21,226 nucleotides of DNA from a virus. Within the stretch, counting starts at the first letter, position 1. Every line of letters starts with the position of its first letter. Where the stretch lies: positions 1 through 21,226 of IMG/VR virus record IMGVR_UViG_3300032326_000906. One strand, 5' to 3'. The notes under the pieces are model-generated. The model was given only the letters and a program-made list of their open reading frames with translations, was not told the origin of the DNA and ran no database searches. The translations under genes were made by a program, and so were the position numbers. This document shows positions 6,820-13,227 of this stretch, one piece after another.

Positions 6820-7749
6820 ATGTTATTTAATCGCTTCTTAGACATTGCCAAAAAATATCCAACTGCTCTTGCTATCAATAATTTAACCTATTTGCAGTTG
6901 TTACAGTTGGTAAACGATAGACCTTACAATCCAGTTTGCGAGCAATCGGACTGGACTATTATATTGGACTTCTTAAAGGCTGCAAGCATTAACAAGTCTT
7001 TAACTATACTTCCTAAATTTAAAAGAGAAGGTATTGTTATTCCCGATGCAAAAGAAGAATTTGGAATATTTCTGTTTAGTAGTGGCAGCACCGGAACACG
7101 TAAAAATATATGGATACCTGAAACAATGCTGTTAGCCAATGCAGACAACGCTATCGCATCTCAGGGGCTAACACACCAAGACAAAATACTTACTGTCTGT
7201 AGTCTTAATCATACTGGCGGACTCAATGCACAAACTGTGCCTGGATTATTATGTGGAGCACATAATACAATAGAAGCATTTAATGCATTTAATTTTTTAA
7301 AGTTACTAGAAAAACACGAAATTACAATTAGTCATTTGGTACCAGTAATGATTGATGCATTAATCAAAGTAGATTCATCTGCAAATTTATCTGCCTTGCG
7401 GTTGATGGTTGCTGGCAGCGATTGTGTTTATCCGCATCATATATCCTACTGGACTAATAAAGGTGCTGAGTTTATCGCTAATTACGGAATGACTGAAGCT
7501 GGTCCTATTATTATCAATCACAAATACGTACCAGGAGAAGATTTAAGTTATCACAATGAAGGTGTTATTCTTGGCGATCAATACTGGTGTGATTATAAAG
7601 TAGTCGATGGAGAATTGTATCTTAAAGGCGACTGCATCAACGTAGATGATTGGCTTGCAACTGGGGATTGCGTCGAGCAAAAAGGCTCATGGATGTTTTA
7701 TAAAGGACGCATCAGCGCCGGTTGTAAAATTATACCGAAACAATACTAA
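6820..7749 (+). CDS. Truncated ANL-superfamily adenylate-forming (acyl-AMP/acyl-CoA) ligase
   Basis: The 309-residue protein contains the ANL core motifs in order: A3 P-loop SSGSTGTRK (87-95), A5 NYGMTEAGP (221-229), A7 TGD (281-283), and A8-like GRISAGCKI starting at 297. It stops right after A8, so the mobile C-terminal domain of about 100-130 residues, with the A10 catalytic lysine, is missing; the N-terminus is also short (families usually 450-550 aa). The plus strand beyond 7749 shows no continuation in another frame, because the convergent gene occupies it. It may retain partial adenylation, use a separate C-terminal partner, or bind acyl-AMP. MenE- and acyl-CoA-synthetase-like relatives activate carboxylic acids, which would suit the desaturase and GNAT neighbours. 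Confidence 0.8.
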   Translation: MLFNRFLDIAKKYPTALAINNLTYLQLLQLVNDRPYNPVCEQSDWTIILDFLKAASINKSLTILPKFKREGIVIPDAKEEFGIFLFSSGSTGTRKNIWIPETMLLANADNAIASQGLTHQDKILTVCSLNHTGGLNAQTVPGLLCGAHNTIEAFNAFNFLKLLEKHEITISHLVPVMIDALIKVDSSANLSALRLMVAGSDCVYPHHISYWTNKGAEFIANYGMTEAGPIIINHKYVPGEDLSYHNEGVILGDQYWCDYKVVDGELYLKGDCINVDDWLATGDCVEQKGSWMFYKGRISAGCKIIPKQY

Positions 7750-8362
7750 AGCCGTGTTCGATTATCTTATAGTATTCGGGACTCAAGCATAGTTGTAACC
7801 GTTCTCTAGTTCCGTGAAACGATCTCAATGCAGAAAGATATCGATCTAAATTAAGTTCCCACTTTGTTTGTGGTGTGCTGTATATAATTTCATCTGCTAC
7901 AAACTCAACAATACCGTTTTTTGCCAGTAGTTGTAATGCTTTATGTGTTCGCTTCATTTTCCCACTAGCATCATGTTCGCCGTTGCTGGTAGTAATGTAA
8001 AAATGTTCAACACCGTCTTCTACGCCTTTGGCAATTTGATAAGGCATCATTACACTAAATGGCAAACTGTTCATATGATTTCTGTTTAAGCCCGGAACAA
8101 TGGAATCATAAGCTGGTAGTGTAGCACTTCTAAACAGACAACGCTGTGTTCGATCTTTCCATTTATGGCACCCACTAACACAGATTAATTTGTTCTCAAA
8201 CATTATTCCCCAAAAATCAGCTTGCTCATATAAGTCGTACTTGCCATTGAACTTCATCAATGCAAGTGATGAGTTATTTTCATAGCCAGCCTTGGCGGCT
8301 TCTTGACAAAATTCTTCAAGGAGGGCAGAGTGATCTTTGGTTAATTTAACAGCACTATACAT
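7730..8362 (-). CDS. GNAT-like acyltransferase (divergent)
   Basis: The 210-residue protein has a GNAT-like order: strand FWGIMFENKLICVSGCHKW (about 50-68), strand RCLFRSATLP, a helix MPYQIAKGVED, strand EHFYITTSNGEH, and a helix followed by GIVEFVADEIIYS. The architecture resembles the GNAT product at 4126-4800, although the RxxGxG loop is not conserved, so activity is uncertain. Several marine phages carry similar proteins. Its 3' end overlaps the ANL ligase by 20 nt in convergent orientation. TATACT lies about 7 nt upstream of the ATG and may be a weak -10 box; no late octamer is present. Acyl-adenylate plus acyltransferase is a plausible functional pair, by inference only. Confidence 0.5.
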   Translation of the reverse strand: MYSAVKLTKDHSALLEEFCQEAAKAGYENNSSLALMKFNGKYDLYEQADFWGIMFENKLICVSGCHKWKDRTQRCLFRSATLPAYDSIVPGLNRNHMNSLPFSVMMPYQIAKGVEDGVEHFYITTSNGEHDASGKMKRTHKALQLLAKNGIVEFVADEIIYSTPQTKWELNLDRYLSALRSFHGTRERLQLCLSPEYYKIIEHGFSIVSV

Positions 8363-8393
8363 TTAACAAGTATAACAAAAACAAAAAGTTAAA

Positions 8394-8933
8394 TCAAGCA
8401 GTTTGGTTTTCTAGTATGCGTTTGACATCTTCAAACAGAGTACCTTTATTAACACTCCAACTGATAATGATACGTGTAGAATTTCCCCTGTGCTCTACCT
8501 TATGAGGAGCCGCAGAGTTATTAACCAGCGTTGGTCTAGTCAATGTAAATCTAAATGTTTCTATTACACTGTCTTCAGATAAGGCATGCCAAACTTTCTC
8601 GCCAACATAAGATGTTTCCTGTTTTGTTTTACGACGATAGAAGATAGTGTCGGACCCGTCAGTTCCTTGCAAAGGAATGTTTATGGCGCAGTCACGTTTG
8701 GCATCAATGTGCAACGGGATATCGTGTCCGGGCTGTACTATGTAGATATTATATAATGAACTTAGAAAAGGATATTTTTTTCTAATAGATGAAAGATACT
8801 GATCTTCTTCTGCTTTGTTTTGGTGTGGCAACAGTGACGAATTGGCATTGTCTTTCTTAGCCAACACTAGTTGTCTAAGGTATTCAGTATCAAACTCAAT
8901 GTCTAATTCACGTACATATTCATTGTCAATCAT
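8394..8933 (-). CDS. 2OG-Fe(II) oxygenase
   Basis: The 179-residue protein has iron ligands in PLHID (H75, D77) and APHKVEH (H144), and R154 in NSTRIIISW as the 2OG-binding arginine, ten residues after the distal histidine. Strands between them (CAINIPLQG, DTIFYRR) fit the double-stranded beta-helix. The ATG overlaps the stop of the preceding gene by 8 nt (ATGATTGA), so translation is coupled. It is the last gene of the long minus-strand unit that starts upstream of 12240. Substrate not predictable. Confidence 0.8.
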   Translation of the reverse strand: MIDNEYVRELDIEFDTEYLRQLVLAKKDNANSSLLPHQNKAEEDQYLSSIRKKYPFLSSLYNIYIVQPGHDIPLHIDAKRDCAINIPLQGTDGSDTIFYRRKTKQETSYVGEKVWHALSEDSVIETFRFTLTRPTLVNNSAAPHKVEHRGNSTRIIISWSVNKGTLFEDVKRILENQTA

Positions 8934-9570
8934 TTATTAATCTTCCAGTATTATATTTTTCTAATATAGATTCAAATGTTTCGTTGAGTCTCAATCGAAG
9001 AAATGCGCGATCTACCTGTACGCCTTTTACTCCGTGTATCTTGTGACTGTTAAAAATAGTAGGACATGTTGTGCTATAGTAATGTGTATAAACTATATCT
9101 TTATCACTTACTTGTGTTTTATATTCGCCTGGTATTTTAATTTCTATATCATCTCTATGATAAAAATCTACAGGTGCCCCTCCATCTTCTGGAATAATTG
9201 GCCACATCAATGTGCTTTGAGAATATCCATCAGTATGTGGCTCAAATTTAAAACCTGGGCGATAGATAATAATATCAACATTGTTACCTGTTATTTCATG
9301 ATCAAAATTTAATTTAGACACTAGTTCTTTTACATACGGAAACTCAAGCAGATTGCAACTAAGATTTTTATTAGAGTCGTCTAACATCATATGATCGCCG
9401 TATTGAACAACTACGCACTTGGCTTGATCTGTAGATAACACTTTAGACTTGTCATATGATCGCCAAGGTAGTCCCTTGACACGCCCAAGGTGTTTAGTTG
9501 CTTCATATATAGGAATTAGCTTTGTCCTATCGTAGTCTAATTCTTTTATTTCTAAAACAAAGTCTTTCAT
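8926..9570 (-). CDS. 2OG-Fe(II) oxygenase (paralogue of the 10620-11264 product)
   Basis: The 214-residue protein carries PHTD (H112, D114), then LMWPIIPEDGGAPVDFYHR, distal H179 in HKIHGV and R188. It matches the product of 10620-11264 in length and motif spacing (IIPxDGGAP, YSTxxPTI, IHGV), so the two are paralogues from a duplication that now flank the radical SAM pair. The C-terminus ends in a short helical tail in both. The start overlaps the upstream stop as ATGA. A joint role with the radical SAM enzyme is inferred from position. Confidence 0.82.
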   Translation of the reverse strand: MKDFVLEIKELDYDRTKLIPIYEATKHLGRVKGLPWRSYDKSKVLSTDQAKCVVVQYGDHMMLDDSNKNLSCNLLEFPYVKELVSKLNFDHEITGNNVDIIIYRPGFKFEPHTDGYSQSTLMWPIIPEDGGAPVDFYHRDDIEIKIPGEYKTQVSDKDIVYTHYYSTTCPTIFNSHKIHGVKGVQVDRAFLRLRLNETFESILEKYNTGRLIND

Positions 9571-9959
9571 CTATTTTCAATCTCGCTTTGACCTTGAGGC
9601 TGTCCCAGGTTGTCTTTAGTTAGCATCACATCAGTACTGCACATACAAATAGTACGAGGACACATAATACCATTATCTAACAATCGCAAATTGTCATCAC
9701 TAGCATGACCAATTCTTTTAACTAAGCATCTTCCGCCATAAATGAATCCAGTATGATCTATAAAAATTTCTTCACTGCCATAACCTTCGCAATGCCAGTT
9801 ATGGTAGTTGTTTAAATGATAGTTGATTAAACTTTGTGCATTTGTTTTAATAGTTCTGCCGTCGTGCAGATCAACTTCAACACGTTGTCTGCTACCGTTG
9901 TCGATTTGCTCGTCGATAATTTCTTTTAATTGTGGAGAAGTGCTTTCAAGTTTAGCCAT
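9567..9959 (-). CDS. SPASM-like C-terminal half of a split radical SAM enzyme
   Basis: The 130-residue protein has five cysteines, C57, C78, C100, C105 and C107, in a C-x20-C-x21-C-x4-C-x-C pattern around IFIDHTGFIYGGRC and CPRTICMCSTD. This resembles the auxiliary Fe-S cluster (SPASM/twitch) region that normally follows the radical SAM barrel in the same polypeptide. Here it is in the +1 frame relative to the radical SAM gene. ATG 9959 lies 8 nt inside that gene (ATGGCTAA); the frame extends further only to a TTG at 9986. Whether it is a separate subunit or the product of a frameshift cannot be settled here. Function as an auxiliary-cluster or substrate-binding module is inferred. Confidence 0.65.
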   Translation of the reverse strand: MAKLESTSPQLKEIIDEQIDNGSRQRVEVDLHDGRTIKTNAQSLINYHLNNYHNWHCEGYGSEEIFIDHTGFIYGGRCLVKRIGHASDDNLRLLDNGIMCPRTICMCSTDVMLTKDNLGQPQGQSEIENR

Positions 9960-10623
9960 GGGTTTGTTTCCATTCTTTGTAATCAAATTTACGATATTCT
10001 TTGTTATTAATTGGTTTAGCCAAATAGGTATTTCTAATTCGCTGAACAGTTGGGACTATACCCTCTTTATTCAGTGCTTCTTTAACAGCCAATACTCTTT
10101 CTGAATATGCTTCTTCCATCATTAGCATAACATTTACCTTTCCTTGTTTATTGCAAGTTAAGATAATGTCCATTGCTTCAGCTTCATTCCAATGTTCAAA
10201 GTGTGTAGAAAAACTTATACTAGCATACTTGGCTGCTTCTAAATAATATTCTTTAGTTTGAGAAATGTTTGTTAAAAAACTTACATTGAGGTAATCAAGT
10301 GTATTCTTTTCTTCATGCAAGTATTTTAAAAATTCTAAAAAGTCTGGATTAGCGGTTGGTTCGCCACCTGTCAAAATAACTCGCATTTTTCTAAAGCCTT
10401 TGGCAAGAGCAGCGTTCTTTGAGTTTGTCCAATATTGTTTTAATGTTTCTAAATTGTAGTGAGGACTAGTCTTATCTCTATTGGATTTGTCACAATAGGT
10501 GCAAACATAGTTACAGTATTTGCCAACCATCCAGTTAAGAGTAAAATCCCAAGGTTGCCGACTATCAACTGCGGGCCTAATAGATTTAATATCTTCAATT
10601 TTAATAGTAGATAGTATGCTCAT
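9952..10623 (-). CDS. Radical SAM protein (catalytic half)
   Basis: The 223-residue protein has the CxxxCxxC cluster motif (C37, C41, C44, in KYCNYVCTYCDK) that binds the [4Fe-4S] cluster for reductive cleavage of SAM, and GGEPT at 86-90 for SAM binding. It covers most of a partial TIM barrel and stops at TAA 9952-9954, just where the SPASM-like frame begins. Radical SAM/SPASM enzymes act on peptides, sugars and other small substrates. It begins with an ATGA overlap from the preceding 2OG gene. A flavodoxin or ferredoxin donor is not in the window. Confidence 0.88.
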   Translation of the reverse strand: MSILSTIKIEDIKSIRPAVDSRQPWDFTLNWMVGKYCNYVCTYCDKSNRDKTSPHYNLETLKQYWTNSKNAALAKGFRKMRVILTGGEPTANPDFLEFLKYLHEEKNTLDYLNVSFLTNISQTKEYYLEAAKYASISFSTHFEHWNEAEAMDIILTCNKQGKVNVMLMMEEAYSERVLAVKEALNKEGIVPTVQRIRNTYLAKPINNKEYRKFDYKEWKQTHG

Positions 10624-11264
10624 AATTTAATTAATTTTCCTTGTTTATCTAATTCAACCAGTTCTTCATATGAGTAATCATTTATTTTAAATCTTAGATA
10701 AACTCTTTCATGATCTAATTTACTTACACCGTGTATTTGTTGTTGATTAATTATTGTAGGATGAATCGTGCTGTAACTATGTTTGAACACAATGTCAGCA
10801 TCACTAAGTGTTCGTCTGTAATCAGTTGCAGCCTGCGGAATAACACCTTCTCTAGAATAAAAGTTAATAGGAGCACCTCCATCATCTGGTATGATTGGAA
10901 TCATTATTGTGCATTTAACTTGATCAGTGTGCGGTAAAAATTCAAAGTTAGGACGGAAACAATTGATATCTACTAGACCCGGTTTAATCTTAATATTAAA
11001 TTGATCAATAATTTTCTTAACAGCAGGATGAGAAGTTACATCATATCCTTGTTTATCAGTGTCAAGTACATGTACATTGTCAGGCTTAATTTGACTTTGC
11101 AATGTTTTATCTGGATCGGTTTCTTTAGTTTTATTAGTAGAGCCGCCAGCAAGATACAATCCTGTGGGTCGTCTATAATGTTTTACTTCTTGATACATCG
11201 ATTGTAGCTCTAATATATCATAACTAACACCCAGTATTGTATAGGCAAAATCTTCAAGCTTCAT
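10620..11264 (-). CDS. 2OG-Fe(II) oxygenase (paralogue of the 8926-9570 product)
   Basis: With ATG 11264 as start the protein is 214 residues, with LPHTD (H112, D114), IIPDDGGAPINFYSR, distal H178 in QIHGV and R187. Length and spacing equal those of the 8926-9570 product. I rejected the longer frame because its first codon at 11282 is TTG, whereas ATG 11264 has AGAG about 7 nt upstream. It overlaps the end of the preceding gene by 11 nt and the radical SAM start by 4 nt, so it is deeply embedded in the operon. Confidence 0.82.
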   Translation of the reverse strand: MKLEDFAYTILGVSYDILELQSMYQEVKHYRRPTGLYLAGGSTNKTKETDPDKTLQSQIKPDNVHVLDTDKQGYDVTSHPAVKKIIDQFNIKIKPGLVDINCFRPNFEFLPHTDQVKCTIMIPIIPDDGGAPINFYSREGVIPQAATDYRRTLSDADIVFKHSYSTIHPTIINQQQIHGVSKLDHERVYLRFKINDYSYEELVELDKQGKLIKL

Positions 11265-12240
11265 TGTCAAACTCTGGTTCAAATATTTTAATGTTATTAA
11301 ACTTATAACCGTTTTTATAATTCATACTAAAGACTTGTCCATTAACAAAGCCTAATTTTTCACAAACATGATCTTGAAATTCGCCATCAATTCTAATAGT
11401 AAAATGATTTTCTTCTTCTGGATCTACTCCGTGGCAATCGCTTTCATTAAACATGTATGCTTTACTTGATGTATAAATCTTTTCTTTAGTTACTTCGTCG
11501 TACATAAATCCCTTACGACTATTCGTAGTTAATTGTATATTGACAAAGTGGGCGCTGTGTCCAAAACTGTTGGCAGGATAATCTCTATGCGTAGGAACAG
11601 CATGTCCTATCTTATTTTGGTACACTAACACACGACCAATATGCTTAAACAAATATGTTTCCATTTCGTTTATCCATGCCTTAGTTAAAGGTACTGGCCC
11701 GGGTACTCTACCAGTAACTCCATGCACTTGTTGATTTCTGTAGTCGCCTTGCCTGTCAGGATCTTGCCATGCTGCACCAGGATTGTGTTTTCCTGTCCAG
11801 TATCTAGAATGTTCAGTTTGCTTTTTTAATATCAATGCACATTCCCATATAGGCTTTCCAAGATTAAAAGTTACCCATGCATCTAATTCTTGAGAAGATT
11901 TTAAACTGTTTCTAACATCTTCAGGTACATACTTTTCTGCAAAGTATTGGTAGTATGTCATAAAATGATAGTTGTTGAGTTCTTTTGGCAACATACAAGT
12001 TCCGCCACCAGGTCGGTGTCCCGAAGCATCTAATTGCGTCTGTAACTCAGCAATAATATCAGCAGTATTTTCTGGAAACTTAACAAACTCAGTAAGATCC
12101 AGCCAGGGCTTGCTTTCTGGGCCGCAACCTAGTATTCCACATTCATACCATTTGAACATGTGTTTTTTTATTCCCTGATTATTAAATTCTTTTTGTATCC
12201 ATATACCGGGAATGTTGTGTGTTGAGTTGTAAGTTGTCAT
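11254..12240 (-). CDS. Large 2OG-Fe(II) oxygenase-like protein
   Basis: The 328-residue protein has a C-terminal oxygenase core with THRD (H218, D220), a strand HFVNIQL, DCHGVD (distal H270) and HFTIRIDG (R283). The N-terminal 180 residues have no motif I recognise and include LGCGPES, HRPGGG, and a His/Trp-rich stretch around 140-175, perhaps a substrate-recognition domain. It is the largest 2OG-type protein in the window. A late octamer ends 6 nt before the ATG and itself overlaps the 3' end of the upstream tRNA-like gene. It heads the overlapping six-gene oxygenase/radical SAM unit. Confidence 0.72.
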   Translation of the reverse strand: MTTYNSTHNIPGIWIQKEFNNQGIKKHMFKWYECGILGCGPESKPWLDLTEFVKFPENTADIIAELQTQLDASGHRPGGGTCMLPKELNNYHFMTYYQYFAEKYVPEDVRNSLKSSQELDAWVTFNLGKPIWECALILKKQTEHSRYWTGKHNPGAAWQDPDRQGDYRNQQVHGVTGRVPGPVPLTKAWINEMETYLFKHIGRVLVYQNKIGHAVPTHRDYPANSFGHSAHFVNIQLTTNSRKGFMYDEVTKEKIYTSSKAYMFNESDCHGVDPEEENHFTIRIDGEFQDHVCEKLGFVNGQVFSMNYKNGYKFNNIKIFEPEFDNEA

Positions 12241-12246
12241 AAGTTA

Positions 12247-12254
12247 TATTTATG
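12247..12254 (-). promoter_or_regulatory. Late promoter octamer overlapping the tRNA-like CCA end
   Basis: The minus strand reads CATAAATA, then 6 nt, then ATG 12240. Its first two bases are the last two bases (CA) of the CCA that ends the tRNA-like gene at 12253-12323. Predicted +1 lies within 1 nt of the ATG. Confidence 0.65.
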
Positions 12255-12323
12255 GTGGTGCAAGTAGGATCGGCCTACATCTCGTGCCTGATGAAAGCAC
12301 GGCTTTAATTAAGCTACAGCACC
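12253..12323 (-). tRNA. tRNA-like gene, anticodon CAT, reduced D- and T-loops
   Basis: The 71-nt minus-strand sequence folds as a cloverleaf. The acceptor GGTGCTG pairs with TTGCACC (one T-T mismatch, one G-T). The D-stem is GCTT/AAGC with a 5-nt loop. The anticodon stem is GTGCT/GGCAC with loop TTCATCA, putting CAT at the anticodon. The variable region is GAGAT, and the T-stem GTAGG/CCTAC encloses the 5-nt loop CCGAT. It ends in A plus an encoded CCA. Met, initiator Met or Ile2 (modified C) are the options. It lacks both the D-loop GG and the TTC of the T-loop, which normally contact each other, so it may be a minimal or decaying tRNA. Confidence 0.6.
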
Positions 12324-12389
12324 TGGAAGCCGGGGGATTCGAACCTCCCTTTCTGTTAGCACAGCGTGAGCCATTTCACTTCAGCTTCT
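12324..12389 (-). tRNA. Degenerate tRNA-like sequence with a shortened anticodon arm
   Basis: The 66-nt minus-strand segment has a clear tRNA 3' half: GGAGG, loop TTCGAAT, CCCCC (one A-C mismatch), then GGCTTCC and A. The 5' acceptor AGAAGCT pairs with GGCTTCC except at the first position. A D-arm (AGTG/CACG, with GG in the loop) follows. Between D-arm and T-arm only 21 nt remain instead of about 27-28, giving a small CTGTGCTAACAG hairpin. The TGCTAA core recalls a serine GCT anticodon loop, but the stem does not close normally. CCA is not encoded. It starts immediately after the SGNH stop codon and abuts the next tRNA-like gene. Possibly a pseudo-tRNA or processing signal. Confidence 0.45.
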
Positions 12390-13169
12390 TTAATCTAGTA
12401 AGTTGTGTGTCTTTATCAATTGTTCAAGACGATCTGCCACTAATAAATTGCCTTCTTTATCTATATTATTAACAAAGAACACATTTCCTACATCATGCTT
12501 GTCAAGTATATCTGGAATAACATCATCAACTATACTGTTTTGAAATTTAAACCAGGGAGGTAATGTAATATTGTTGCCAACTATATGTATAGCTTTGATA
12601 TTTTTAAACTGTAAATACTGATCAATTTGTACAAGAGCTCCGGAGAACCTATTCATAATCAAATCCGGTTCTTCAAAATACTTTCTATAAATTTTAATAG
12701 CATCAATAAATGTTTCCGGAGATCCAAATTTTGCCATGAATTTTTTATGGTGTTCGTTATGAAAATCTTGCGAACTTGTCAATTCTTCTAAAGGACGCTG
12801 CGCCCAACGATCAATTGTTTTTCCTACAATTACATGCTTTTCAATATCGTAATCAGCCCAATCGGCGGGTAGTTTTTGTTTTTCTTTACCGTCTCTCCAC
12901 ACGTATCTAACTTTCTTTTCAAAGTTCATACCTACTGCAAAATCTCTATCGCATTCTGGTAAAAATATATGATCATGTGGGCAGTGAAATATAATTGCCA
13001 AATCGAGCCCTTTGGTCTTTTTTAATTCATACAATACTCGTTCTTCACTGCCTTGTCGTACTCCGATGTTTTTTATTTTAAAATTCAGTCGCTGGGCCAA
13101 CATATCAATGAAACTGTCATCTGATCTGTAAGCACAACTGCTATGTCCGTAGAATCCCACATTTTTCAT
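12390..13169 (-). CDS. SGNH/GDSL-like hydrolase family protein
   Basis: The 259-residue protein begins with a strand and VGFYGHSSCAYRSDDSF (residues 4-20), where GHSSC occupies the place of the GDS nucleophile block, followed by NIGVRQGSEERVLYEL, like block II (G/N region), and DLAIIFHCPHD. Similar proteins in marine phages are annotated as SGNH-fold hydrolases. The nucleophile block is atypical and I cannot place the C-terminal Asp-His pair with certainty, so esterase activity is not proven. It heads the minus-strand unit from a late octamer at 13195-13202, with a predicted 20-nt leader. The stop abuts the first tRNA-like sequence. Confidence 0.5.
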   Translation of the reverse strand: MKNVGFYGHSSCAYRSDDSFIDMLAQRLNFKIKNIGVRQGSEERVLYELKKTKGLDLAIIFHCPHDHIFLPECDRDFAVGMNFEKKVRYVWRDGKEKQKLPADWADYDIEKHVIVGKTIDRWAQRPLEELTSSQDFHNEHHKKFMAKFGSPETFIDAIKIYRKYFEEPDLIMNRFSGALVQIDQYLQFKNIKAIHIVGNNITLPPWFKFQNSIVDDVIPDILDKHDVGNVFFVNNIDKEGNLLVADRLEQLIKTHNLLD

Positions 13170-13188
13170 AGTTATACACTCTGTTAAT

Positions 13189-13196
13189 CATAAATA
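13189..13196 (+). promoter_or_regulatory. Late promoter octamer, plus-strand arm of a palindrome
   Basis: CATAAATA on the plus strand overlaps the minus-strand TATAAATA at 13195-13202, forming CATAAATATTTATA with a perfect ATAAATATTTAT palindrome. Predicted +1 is near 13202, leaving a 26-nt leader that contains AAAGGA before ATG 13228. Confidence 0.65.
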
Positions 13197-13202
13197 TTTA
13201 TA
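13195..13202 (-). promoter_or_regulatory. Late promoter octamer, minus-strand arm of a palindrome
   Basis: The minus strand reads TATAAATA, the exact T4 consensus. Predicted +1 is near 13189, 20 nt before the SGNH ATG at 13169. It shares bases with the plus-strand octamer, so one sigma-factor complex could block the other. Confidence 0.65.
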
Positions 13203-13227
13203 ACTAAATTTTCAAAGGAAAAAAATT

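Noticed and set aside
6924-7148. Minus-strand frame within the ANL ligase gene
   Set aside because: Antisense to conserved A3 motif coding sequence; no start signal or domain.
8394-12240. Canonical RiPP cluster with precursor peptide
   Set aside because: Radical SAM/SPASM and 2OG genes are suggestive, but no short precursor frame with a leader-core pattern is found in or next to the operon.
12331-12350. T-arm-like sequence as a prophage attachment site (tRNA 3' end)
   Set aside because: A 5' acceptor strand and D-arm are present next to it, no integrase is in the window, and T4-like phages are normally lytic.
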